Source of the DNA: JBELHR01 sp049606855
GTDB taxonomy: Bacteria > Bacteroidota > Bacteroidia > Flavobacteriales > Flavobacteriaceae
Assembly: GCA_049606855.1 (NCBI GenBank)
Contig: JBMYVY010000001.1
Location: forward strand, 62,001-126,000
Direction: 5' to 3'
DNA length: 64,000 nucleotides
Program-made: the position numbers and the translations under genes
In this document: one piece after another, positions 8,152 through 16,419 of the stretch
Numbering within the stretch: position 1 is the stretch's first letter
Layout: each line of letters opens with the position of its first letter
Notes under the pieces: model-generated
The model's input: the letters and a program-made list of their open reading frames with translations, nothing else
Told to the model about the DNA's origin: nothing
Databases searched by the model: none

Positions 8152-9088
8152 TCCAGTAAAGAATGAATTTACTAAGCTTAACGTTGGAGAGGTTAGGCTA
8201 ATTATTCCATTTTTTATGAGAATGAATAGTCCTTATTTTAAAGATTCGAAAAGAATTTTTTTTAAGTGTATCGAATCAATTATTAGAAATTCAAAGGGAA
8301 TTGATTTGAAAATTTCAGTTATTTTAAATACTTATGATATTTCCTTAATAAATGAGTTATATAGATTTGATTTGGACAGGCTCATAATGAATAAATCGAA
8401 TCAAGGTAAGGTGTTCTCATGTATAAATGAGGCTAAGTCAAGTAAAGAAGAATTTATAGGGATTATTGATTCTGATGTTTATTTTAGGAGTGGATGGTTT
8501 GAAGAAGCGAGAAATATTTTTAACATTAGTAATAACATTGGGGTGGTTAGTCTTTGTCCTCAACCCAATTTAGCATTTTATAACAACAATTCTTTCTATG
8601 GAAGTTTACTAATATCAAAAATGAAATTTGATTCTCTTGTTAAAAGAGAGGAATTAGAGTTGTTTGAATTAGGGGTTGGGAATTCTAATTTATACAAAGG
8701 AAGTATTGATTGGGAAAATAATCAGTTAGGAATTTCTAGAGGATCAACTATTGCGATTGTTGGTGCTGGTCATTTTGCTTCTATTTATAGAGGAGAGGTT
8801 TTCAACGAAATAGATACTAATGGTGTTGAGTATGTTTTTAGAAATGCGGATGAGAATGCATTTTTAGATAAACCAATTGATAAGAAAGGTTATTTTAGGT
8901 TTTCTACAAAAGAGGCTTTCGTATATCACATGGGCAATACGTTTGAAACTAAAATTAAAGGTTTTGAGGATAAGGTTTATTTAAAAACAAGTACCACAAG
9001 TTATCCTATAATAGCGAACCACCACTCTTCATATTTGATAGGAAAACTGATTAGTAAAATTGTGAAGTTAATTTTGAAATCTAAATGA
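8135..9088 (+). CDS. GT2-like (GT-A fold) glycosyltransferase
   Basis: A 317-residue protein with a GT-A nucleotide-sugar transferase pattern. A N-K-S-N-Q-G-K stretch near residue 88 is followed by the DXD-type motif IIDSDVYFRSGW (around residues 109-120), which would bind metal and the nucleotide sugar. Near residue 200 an AIVGAGHFASIYRGEVF segment resembles the acceptor-side region of GT2 enzymes. The start overlaps the previous gene by 17 bp and the stop overlaps neuB by 4 bp, so translation is probably coupled. The exact transferase reaction is unknown. Confidence 0.7.
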   Translation: MRVGINPVKNEFTKLNVGEVRLIIPFFMRMNSPYFKDSKRIFFKCIESIIRNSKGIDLKISVILNTYDISLINELYRFDLDRLIMNKSNQGKVFSCINEAKSSKEEFIGIIDSDVYFRSGWFEEARNIFNISNNIGVVSLCPQPNLAFYNNNSFYGSLLISKMKFDSLVKREELELFELGVGNSNLYKGSIDWENNQLGISRGSTIAIVGAGHFASIYRGEVFNEIDTNGVEYVFRNADENAFLDKPIDKKGYFRFSTKEAFVYHMGNTFETKIKGFEDKVYLKTSTTSYPIIANHHSSYLIGKLISKIVKLILKSK

Positions 9089-10080
9089 TTATAGTTGAAA
9101 TAGGGCAAGCACACAACGGTTCACTAGGACGAGTTCATGCTTATATTGATGCCATTGCAAAGACTGGAGTTGATGCAATAAAATTCCAAACACATATTGC
9201 AGAAGCGGAAAGTTCAATTTACGAACCGTTTCGTGTTAAATTTTCGAGTCAAGATTCATCTCGTATGGATTATTGGAAAAGAATGGAGTTTACTTTAGAA
9301 CAATGGAAAGAAATTAAAAGTCATTGTGATGAAGTAGGATTAGAGTTTATGAGTTCACCATTTTCTTTGGCAGCAATTGACTTGTTAGAAGAAGTTGGAG
9401 TAAAACGTTACAAGATTGGTTCTGGTGAGGTTAGTAACTTCCTCTTATTAGATAAATTAGTTAAAACTAATAAACCTCTTATAATTTCATCAGGGATGAG
9501 CTCTTTTGAAGAATTGGATGATACAGTCAATTTCTTGAAATCTAGAAAGGCATCTTTTAGTTTAATGCAATGCACTACTGAATATCCAACACAACCCCGA
9601 AATTATGGTCTTAATGTAATTCAGGAGATGAAAGAAAGATATGGAGTTGAAATAGGTTATAGCGATCACTCTGCTGATATCGGTACATGCATAGCTGCTA
9701 CAGCTTTAGGAGCTGATTTTTTAGAAGTTCATGCAGTTTTTGATAAAAGAGAGTTTGGGCCTGATGTAAGTTCTTCACTTACTATTGATGAAATATCTAC
9801 GTTGGTGGAGTCAGCTAAAAAAATTAAGCAGGGTTTAAAAAGCCCTGTAAATAAGAATGAAATTGCTTCTTTTGAAAATGTTAAAAATATTTTTGAAAAA
9901 TCTCTAGCTGTCAATAAAGACTTAAAAAGTGGACATATTCTATCTATTGATGATTTAGAGTCTAAAAAACCTAAGGGTTTTGGAATTAATGCAAAAGAAT
10001 ATCAAACCATAATAGGCAAATCGATCAATAAGGATATGTCTAAATGGGATTTTTTAAATTATAAGGATATAAATGAGTAA
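9085..10080 (+). CDS. neuB: N-acetylneuraminate synthase family protein
   Basis: A 331-residue enzyme condensing phosphoenolpyruvate with an N-acetylated hexosamine to give a nonulosonic acid. The N-terminal TIM barrel shows EIGQAHNG (residues 5-12), DAIKFQTH, YKIGSGE and IISSGMS, and the metal/PEP region GYSDHS (near 192-197). The C-terminal SAF (antifreeze-like) domain that closes the active site is present from about residue 273 (KSLAVNKDLKSGHILS). Together with the adjacent neuC- and neuA-like genes this makes a three-gene sialic-acid cassette. Neu5Ac is the simplest product; legionaminic-type acids are possible only if further enzymes lie elsewhere. Confidence 0.9.
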   Translation: MIIVEIGQAHNGSLGRVHAYIDAIAKTGVDAIKFQTHIAEAESSIYEPFRVKFSSQDSSRMDYWKRMEFTLEQWKEIKSHCDEVGLEFMSSPFSLAAIDLLEEVGVKRYKIGSGEVSNFLLLDKLVKTNKPLIISSGMSSFEELDDTVNFLKSRKASFSLMQCTTEYPTQPRNYGLNVIQEMKERYGVEIGYSDHSADIGTCIAATALGADFLEVHAVFDKREFGPDVSSSLTIDEISTLVESAKKIKQGLKSPVNKNEIASFENVKNIFEKSLAVNKDLKSGHILSIDDLESKKPKGFGINAKEYQTIIGKSINKDMSKWDFLNYKDINE

Positions 10081-11233
10081 AAGAAAGATTCTCGTTGTAG
10101 TAACAGCTCGACCTTCTTATAGTAGGGTCAAAACGGCATTAAATGCTATTGACCAACACCCTCAATTAGAATTACAACTTGTGATTGCAGGTTCAGCTCT
10201 TCTTGATAGATATGGAAACGCTGTAGATTTTATTGAAAACGATGGGTTTAAAGTAACTGAAAAAGTGTACATGGTTCTTGAAGGGGAAAATCCGACTGCA
10301 ATGGCAAAAACCACGGGTCTGGGTGTGATGGAATTAGCAAATGTATTTTATAATCTGAAACCCGACGCTGTTGTAACTATAGCTGATAGATTTGAGACCA
10401 TAGCGACATCAATTGCCGCTTCCTATCAAAATATTCCTTTAATTCATTTACAAGGAGGTGAAGTAACCGGTAATATTGATGAAAAAGTAAGGCATGCGAA
10501 TACAAAGTTAGCAGATATTCATCTTGTAAGTTCCGATGATGCCCGTGAAAGAGTTCTTAAGTTAGGAGAAAATCCTAATATGGTATTTAATACGGGTTGT
10601 CCTTCAATTGACCTCGCTAAAGATATTTTGAAATATGATGGTTTAGATTTTGATCCATTTATTAAATATGGAGGTGTTGGCGCAAAACCGGATTTATTAA
10701 ATGGCTACCTTGTTGTCATGCAACATCCTGTAACAGATCAATATGAATCATCAAGGTTGCATATCATCGAAACATTAAAAGCCATTGATGAGTTAGATTA
10801 TCCAACCTTATGGTTTTGGCCAAATGTAGATGCCGGATCTGACGGAACTTCAAATGGTATACGATATTTTAGAGAGAATCATAAATTGAAAAATGTACAT
10901 TTTTTCAAAAACATGGAACCATTGGATTTTCTTAAGCTATTAAAAGGATCTAAAGGATTAATAGGTAATTCAAGTGTCGGTATTAGAGAATGTGCATTTC
11001 TAGGTGTTCCTGTACTTAACATTGGGTCTCGACAAAATAATAGATTAAGAGGTTTTAATGTAATTGATTGCAATTATAAAAAAGATGAAATCATTAAAGG
11101 CATTGATGAATTATTCTTTAACGAAGGTTTAAAGAGGGGAGCTTCTGTTTATGGAAACGGTCAATCTGGAAAAAAGATAGCAGATATATTGTCAAAAGTT
11201 GAGTTAAATTATACTAAAACAATAGTGTATTAA
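10073..11233 (+). CDS. neuC: UDP-N-acetylglucosamine 2-epimerase, hydrolysing
   Basis: A 386-residue GT-B-like epimerase that would convert UDP-GlcNAc to ManNAc and UDP, the first step to sialic acid. Family marks are the opening VVTARPSYSRVK (residues 8-19), the central HLQGGEVTGNIDEKVRHA stretch (near 125-142) with its conserved Glu and His, and the C-terminal GNSSVGIRECAFLGVP segment that binds the UDP. It overlaps neuB by 8 bp and neuA by one base. A diacetylbacillosamine-type 2-epimerase has the same fold, so the substrate is inferred from the absence of legionaminic-acid enzymes in the window. Confidence 0.88.
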   Translation: MSKRKILVVVTARPSYSRVKTALNAIDQHPQLELQLVIAGSALLDRYGNAVDFIENDGFKVTEKVYMVLEGENPTAMAKTTGLGVMELANVFYNLKPDAVVTIADRFETIATSIAASYQNIPLIHLQGGEVTGNIDEKVRHANTKLADIHLVSSDDARERVLKLGENPNMVFNTGCPSIDLAKDILKYDGLDFDPFIKYGGVGAKPDLLNGYLVVMQHPVTDQYESSRLHIIETLKAIDELDYPTLWFWPNVDAGSDGTSNGIRYFRENHKLKNVHFFKNMEPLDFLKLLKGSKGLIGNSSVGIRECAFLGVPVLNIGSRQNNRLRGFNVIDCNYKKDEIIKGIDELFFNEGLKRGASVYGNGQSGKKIADILSKVELNYTKTIVY

Positions 11234-11916
11234 TGCGAATATTGGCTATCATACCAGCAAGAGGGGGATCTAAAGGTATTCCACGGAAAAACATCAAGTT
11301 ATTAAAAGGAAAGCCTCTTATTCAGCATGCTTATGAACAAGCAGTTAATGCAAATTGTTTTGATAGAATAATTCTTAGTTCTGAGGATGAGGAAATTATT
11401 GCAGTTGCAAAAAGTTTTGGACTTGAAGTACCATTTAAAAGACCAGATAATCTTGCAACGGATGAAGCTAAAAGTATAGAAGTAGTTAAGCATGCACTAA
11501 ATACATTGTCAACTAATGGAGAAGAATTTGATGCGGTCTGTATTCTCCAACCAACAAGCCCATTACGCATTTCTGAAGATGTGGAATTAGCAGTTTATAA
11601 GTTTGTTAATGAGGGTTTAACGGGATTGATCTCTGTTCGAAAAGTACCTGATAAATTTAATCCACATTGGGTTTTTGAATCGAATAGCAGTGGTTGTCTT
11701 AAGGTTTCAACTGGGGAAGAAGAAATTATATCTAGAAGACAAGAATTACCGGATACATTTTTTAGAGATGGTTCCATTTATCTTACTAGAACTGATATTA
11801 TTTTAAATGAAGGATCACTTTATGGTAATAAATTGGGATATATAGATTTAAGTGAAAGAGATTATATCAATTTAGATACTGAATTAGATTGGCAAATTTT
11901 GTTAAATAAAATTTAA
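11233..11916 (+). CDS. neuA: CMP-sialic acid synthetase
   Basis: A 227-residue cytidylyltransferase activating the nonulosonic acid with CTP. The N-terminal signature IPARGGSKGIPRKNIK (residues 6-21) binds the nucleotide, LQPTSPLR (near 104-111) is the second motif, and RRQELPDTFFRDGSIY (near 165-180) and a terminal DTELDW complete the family pattern. The length is that of single-domain synthetases without an esterase extension. It is the last gene of the neuBCA cassette and is followed at once by an unassigned GT-B-like gene, which is the natural place to look for a sialyltransferase. Confidence 0.92.
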   Translation: MRILAIIPARGGSKGIPRKNIKLLKGKPLIQHAYEQAVNANCFDRIILSSEDEEIIAVAKSFGLEVPFKRPDNLATDEAKSIEVVKHALNTLSTNGEEFDAVCILQPTSPLRISEDVELAVYKFVNEGLTGLISVRKVPDKFNPHWVFESNSSGCLKVSTGEEEIISRRQELPDTFFRDGSIYLTRTDIILNEGSLYGNKLGYIDLSERDYINLDTELDWQILLNKI

Positions 11917-11920
11917 TTGA

Positions 11921-13237
11921 TTGGGTAGTAATAAATTGATTTTCATTGATTCTGGACTAGCAATAAAATCTTTTCTATATTCAGGAATTTGTAAAAAGAA
12001 GAGTCTTCAACCAATATTCACTCCTGAATTAAAAGATGTTTCCGAGGAATTTGGAGGTATTGTTTTACCCCAAGTAGATATTCCTCATAAACTTTCTTTG
12101 CTTTATAAATTGGATAATTTTATATTCTTATTCAATCAAGTAGAGAAAAAAGGAGATAATGCGTATTCTTTATATTTTAAAGTTGAATCATATGTAGATA
12201 ATTTCATTTATCTACTTGGTTTTACTCTTTCAAAATTGAATTGTGGTTACTTAATAAAATATTTGATTTCATATGTTATTAGAAAATCACAATCTTATAA
12301 ATTGTATCTCAAGGTTTTAAAAAACAACCATCCAAAGATTGTAATTTTGTCTCATCAAAGATCAACTAATGCAGCAATTTTTGCACTAGCGGCAAGAGAT
12401 ATTGGTGCAAAAACAATATGCTTTATAAATTCATGGGATAATATACCTAAGGGTGTTATGAGGGTTGAATCTGATTATTATATTTTATGGAGTAATTTCA
12501 TGTTAGAAGAGGTTAAAAGTCATTATGGTAGTACATATGTTGAAAAGTCTCTGGTTTTAGGTACTCCTCAATTTGATTACGTAATGAAAGACTATAGTGA
12601 TGAAACCAACTCATCTTTTGATGATGAAATTTTATATATTCTGTTTACTGCAAATGATAATGTCACAGGCCCTTATGATCATATATATCTTGAAGATTTG
12701 ATAAGTGAGGTCAGAAAGTTAAATACCGAGGGTAACTTTAAGCATAGTTTAAAAATTATTTTAAGAATAAACCCTGTAAACCCAAATCCCAACTTTTCTC
12801 GTTTGAGTGAAATTAATAAAGATATTTTAAAAAATAGTGAACCTCTTTGGATGGCTAGCAACAATTGGAAATCTGGGTATCCTATGGAGAATGATTCTCA
12901 AATTTTGAAATATATTATTTCTAAATCATTCTGTGTAATAAATATAGGGTCCACTATTTGTATGGACGCTGCGTATCTTAATACTCCAACAATTTTTATT
13001 AAATATAATTCTAAAAATATAACTGATTTAAATTGGGATATAGATAAAATTTATCAATATGTTCATCTTAATAATTTTAGAAATATGGGGTTTACTTATG
13101 AATTATTAAGACTTGAAGATTTAGAGTCAATTTTTTTAAATGTGTTAAATGGAGAAACTCCTAATTTATTTGGTTTGGTATCCAAATATAATTGTAGTCT
13201 TGGAAATTTCTCAAAAGAAATTGAAAATGTCATTTAA
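11921..13237 (+). CDS. Unassigned GT-B-like glycan biosynthesis protein (candidate glycosyltransferase)
   Basis: A 438-residue soluble protein with no clear match to a named family. Motifs seen are a LSHQRSTNAAIFALAAR helix near 145-161, FINSWDNIPKG (near 168-178), DYYILWSNFM, LVLGTPQFDY (near 206-215) and, in the C-terminal half, NIGSTICMDAAYLNTPTIF (near 341-360). The SWDN and GTPQFD pair and the final acidic/Gly-Ser region suggest a GT-B fold like that of CDP-glycerol or capsule transferases. The start is TTG directly after an in-frame TGA; no upstream ATG is possible. Because it follows neuA by 4 bp it is a sialyltransferase candidate, but this is inference. Confidence 0.55.
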   Translation: MGSNKLIFIDSGLAIKSFLYSGICKKKSLQPIFTPELKDVSEEFGGIVLPQVDIPHKLSLLYKLDNFIFLFNQVEKKGDNAYSLYFKVESYVDNFIYLLGFTLSKLNCGYLIKYLISYVIRKSQSYKLYLKVLKNNHPKIVILSHQRSTNAAIFALAARDIGAKTICFINSWDNIPKGVMRVESDYYILWSNFMLEEVKSHYGSTYVEKSLVLGTPQFDYVMKDYSDETNSSFDDEILYILFTANDNVTGPYDHIYLEDLISEVRKLNTEGNFKHSLKIILRINPVNPNPNFSRLSEINKDILKNSEPLWMASNNWKSGYPMENDSQILKYIISKSFCVINIGSTICMDAAYLNTPTIFIKYNSKNITDLNWDIDKIYQYVHLNNFRNMGFTYELLRLEDLESIFLNVLNGETPNLFGLVSKYNCSLGNFSKEIENVI

Positions 13238-14240
13238 TTTAAAACTAGGTCTTGTTATTTGCACATACAACAGAGCTAATTCCTTAGAAAAACTGCTACT
13301 ATCTGTTCTAAATCAAGTTGTTTTTCCGGACAATATTATTGTCGTAGATTCTAGTACTAATTCTAAAACAAAAGAATTAACTCTTAAACATAAGAATTGT
13401 CTTTATTTAAAAGTGGATGATCAAGATAGAGGATTAACCAAACAACGAAATATTGGGATTAATGAAATGAAACGTTTGAATGTTGATTTGATTTCCTTTC
13501 TTGATGATGATATTATTTTAGATAAAGATTATTTTAAGGTAATAAAGTCCTCATTTTCAAATGAGCAAACTATAGGTGTTGGAGGGTATATAATGAATGA
13601 AGGGAGTTGGGAAAAGGTTAGTTCTCATGTTTCTGGTAATTATGCAACCTTCGTAAAAGATGGATATTCTAGATCACTGGGCTCAAGGTATATTTTACGA
13701 AGGCTTTTAGGTTTATTTGACTTGTATCAGCCAATTGGTTTTGTTCCTTTGGAAGGTAATGGTACTTCCGTTGGCTTTTTTCCTCCAAGTGGGAAAGTAT
13801 ACCTAACAGAATTAATAATGGGAGGAGTATCGACATTTAGAACTACAATTTTTGATAAAATTAAATTTTCAACCTATTTTGAAGGTTATGGCCTCTATGA
13901 GGATGCAGAATTTTCAATTAGAGCGGCTCGTTTAGGGAAGCTGTTGATTAATACGAATGCCCGAGTTAATCATTATCACGATCCTTCAAGTAGACCCAAT
14001 AAGTATAGCTATGGAAAAATGGTAATACGTAATGGATGGTTTGTTTGGAGAGCGAAGAATAGAAATCCAAAATTCATTCACAGATTAAAATGGAATTTAA
14101 CCGTTATTATTTTGATGAATTTACGATTGCTTAATGTATTAACTAAACCAAATAAATTTTCTTCCTTTTCAGAATATGTTGGTCGATTAGTTGGCTACTT
14201 CTCATTATTTTTTAATAAACCTACATTAGATAAGTATTAA
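13227..14240 (+). CDS. GT2 family glycosyltransferase
   Basis: A 337-residue GT-A transferase. The N-terminus reads LGLVICTYNRANSLEKLL, the usual first strand and helix of GT2 enzymes. A VDSSTN element and QDRGLTKQRNIGI follow, and FLDDDIILDKDYF (near 93-105) supplies the DXD metal-binding motif. The later YEDAEFSIRAARLGKL segment (near 226-241) carries the acidic acceptor-site ED and the final His of NHYHDPSSR. The ATG at 13227 fits the domain start; a longer frame beginning at 13149 would add 26 residues that overlap the upstream gene and do not look like part of the fold. Confidence 0.85.
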   Translation: MSFNLKLGLVICTYNRANSLEKLLLSVLNQVVFPDNIIVVDSSTNSKTKELTLKHKNCLYLKVDDQDRGLTKQRNIGINEMKRLNVDLISFLDDDIILDKDYFKVIKSSFSNEQTIGVGGYIMNEGSWEKVSSHVSGNYATFVKDGYSRSLGSRYILRRLLGLFDLYQPIGFVPLEGNGTSVGFFPPSGKVYLTELIMGGVSTFRTTIFDKIKFSTYFEGYGLYEDAEFSIRAARLGKLLINTNARVNHYHDPSSRPNKYSYGKMVIRNGWFVWRAKNRNPKFIHRLKWNLTVIILMNLRLLNVLTKPNKFSSFSEYVGRLVGYFSLFFNKPTLDKY

Positions 14241-15349
14241 TGTTTACAGTTTTCACGCATGTGGCTCATAATATAGATAATAATCAGACCTCTGCATACG
14301 CTCCATACGTTAGAGAGATGAATATTTGGTTTAAACATGTTGATGATGTAATGGTTTATGGTTGTATTGATCATAATAAGAGTTCACGAATTATAGAGTC
14401 TTATGTATCATCAAATCAGAAATTTAAGTCGCTTGATTCTTTTGATTTGTTATCTGTTAAAGAGATAATTAAGTCTTTTTGGTCTGTAACTTATAATTTA
14501 ATCCAGATTTGGAGAGGAATGAAGAATTCAGATCATATTCACCTCAGGTGCCCAGGTAATATTGGACTATTAGCATGTATAGTTCAAATCTTTTTTCCAT
14601 CAAAAAAGAAAACCGCTAAATATGCTGGAAATTGGGATCCTTCAAGTGAACAACCATGGTCATATCGATTACAAAAGTGGATTCTTTCCAACACTTTATT
14701 AACAAGGAATATAAAAGTGTTAGTTTATGGTGACTGGGAGAATCAAACAAAAAACATTGTACCTTTTTTTACCGCAAGTTACCCTAGAGAACTAACTTTT
14801 TTAAATGTTGAGAAACCATCTAATTCCTCTGAGATTAATTTTATTTTTGTGGGTGCTTTGGTACATGGAAAGCAACCACATAAGGCAATTGATGTATTTG
14901 CCCAATTAAATGAGGTTTTTGACCATTCTAAGATGAATTTTTACGGTGAGGGACCTCTTCTAGACAGTTTAATAAAATATTCTTTGGATTTAGGTCTTTC
15001 GGATAAAATAATTTTTAATGGAGGGGTAAATCAAGAAACACTTATCGAAGCATATCAAAAATCACATTACCTATTATTCATGTCTAAGAGTGAAGGTTGG
15101 CCAAAAGTGGTGGCTGAGGCTATGTTTTGGTCGTGTATACCAGTATCAACATCTGTATCTTGCGTTCCATTTATGTTAGGAAATGGTGAAAGAGGAGTAT
15201 TGGCTAATGAGGTTGATACCGCGGTAACTCAGATTATAAATATCGAAAAATCGAAGAAAAGAGAAGAAATTGGGAAAAAAGCCAATGAATGGTCTCGTCA
15301 ATACACCTTGGATAAGTTCGAGCTTGAAATTCAAAAATTGCTGGATTGA
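14240..15349 (+). CDS. GT4-like glycosyltransferase
   Basis: A 369-residue GT-B enzyme. The N-terminal half opens with FTVFTHVAHNIDNN and includes an HLRCPGNIGLLAC segment. The C-terminal half has the Glycos_transf_1 pattern: FIFVGALVHGKQPHKAID (near 203-220) with the conserved Gly and Lys, FYGEGPLLDSL, and SKSEGWPKVVAEAMFWSCIP (near 277-296) bearing the E-X7-E catalytic/nucleotide motif. Stop and start codons overlap on both sides (one base with the GT2 gene, 4 bp with the next GT). Donor is unknown. Confidence 0.85.
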   Translation: MFTVFTHVAHNIDNNQTSAYAPYVREMNIWFKHVDDVMVYGCIDHNKSSRIIESYVSSNQKFKSLDSFDLLSVKEIIKSFWSVTYNLIQIWRGMKNSDHIHLRCPGNIGLLACIVQIFFPSKKKTAKYAGNWDPSSEQPWSYRLQKWILSNTLLTRNIKVLVYGDWENQTKNIVPFFTASYPRELTFLNVEKPSNSSEINFIFVGALVHGKQPHKAIDVFAQLNEVFDHSKMNFYGEGPLLDSLIKYSLDLGLSDKIIFNGGVNQETLIEAYQKSHYLLFMSKSEGWPKVVAEAMFWSCIPVSTSVSCVPFMLGNGERGVLANEVDTAVTQIINIEKSKKREEIGKKANEWSRQYTLDKFELEIQKLLD

Positions 15350-16419
15350 AATTAAATATTTGTCATATCATTGATAGTTTGAATGTAGGAGGACTGGAAG
15401 TTCTTGCCGTCAATATTTATAATTCCGATTATCCAAAGAATCATGTTCCGTATTTAATTGTTACTAGAGAAGAGGGAGATTTAAAGAAGAGAATCAAGGA
15501 TTTATCTAGATACTCGTTCATTAATAGAAACGGACTACTTGATATTAAAGCTATTATACGTGCACTGAGGTTTGTGGATAAGAATAATATTAATATACTT
15601 CATGCTCATGGCACATCTTACTTTTTCGGGTCAATTTTAAAATTATTGCGACCAAAATTAAAATTAATTTGGCATGACCACTATGGTAATAGTGAATTTA
15701 TTGATGATCGAAATTATTTTATAATCAGTATCTGTTCAAGAGTTTTTAATCATGTAATTAGTGTAAATGATTTATTAAACGAGAAAAACAGATTAAAGCT
15801 TAAATCAAATAAATTTAGTTATTTGTCAAATTTCGTGAGTCATCAGACGAATGGGCGAAATAGTTCAAAAATCAGTATTCAACGAGGCTTTAAAATAGTT
15901 TGCATTGCAGCCGGAAGACCTCAAAAGAATCATTTTTTGCAAATCGAAATGATTCATGAATTAGTTAAAAGAACATCAGTTCATTTATTTTTATATGGTG
16001 AGTTTTTGGATAAAACCTATTTGAAGCAATTAAAGAAGTTTATTTCAGATTTACATTTAGCTGAAAATATCCATTTTATGGGTTCAACTGACAATGTTCA
16101 AAATGAAATTAAACAATATGATTTGGGTATTCTTAGTTCTTCATCTGAAGGATTGCCATTAGCAATATTGGATTATGGAATGGCTGGATTACCGGTAGTT
16201 GCGACTAATGTTGGACAATTATCGGATGTTATTCCGTCTGACGATTATGGTAAGCTTACCTCATTAGTAAAAGAAGATTTTATAAATCAAGTTTTGTTTA
16301 TGATAAATAATGAGGATTACAGGAAAAAAGTTGCTTTGAATTTACATAGTCATGTTATTCAAAATTTTAGCGAACAGAGTTTTGTTGAAAATTTAGAGGG
16401 TGTTTATGCAGTACAGTAG
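15346..16419 (+). CDS. GT4 family glycosyltransferase
   Basis: A 357-residue GT-B enzyme. The start LNICHIIDSLNVGGLEVLA (residues 3-21) is the classic GT4 acceptor-domain loop, which forces the TTG at 15346 as start; it lies inside a TTGA overlap with the previous stop codon. HAHGTSYFFGS near residue 85, IAAGRPQKNHFLQIE near 185 and SSSSEGLPLAILDYGMAGLP (near 263-282, E-X7-D variant) follow. The variant aspartate in the second acidic position is unusual but seen in some members. It belongs to the same translationally coupled gene chain. Confidence 0.85.
   Translation: MKLNICHIIDSLNVGGLEVLAVNIYNSDYPKNHVPYLIVTREEGDLKKRIKDLSRYSFINRNGLLDIKAIIRALRFVDKNNINILHAHGTSYFFGSILKLLRPKLKLIWHDHYGNSEFIDDRNYFIISICSRVFNHVISVNDLLNEKNRLKLKSNKFSYLSNFVSHQTNGRNSSKISIQRGFKIVCIAAGRPQKNHFLQIEMIHELVKRTSVHLFLYGEFLDKTYLKQLKKFISDLHLAENIHFMGSTDNVQNEIKQYDLGILSSSSEGLPLAILDYGMAGLPVVATNVGQLSDVIPSDDYGKLTSLVKEDFINQVLFMINNEDYRKKVALNLHSHVIQNFSEQSFVENLEGVYAVQ

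Noticed and set aside
9085..11916. Legionaminic or pseudaminic acid pathway
   Set aside because: No LegB/PseB-type dehydratase or LegC/PseC-type aminotransferase is present in the window.
13149..13226. Extended N-terminus of the GT2 gene
   Set aside because: The extra 26 residues lie inside the upstream gene and precede the usual GT2 first strand; ATG at 13227 fits better.
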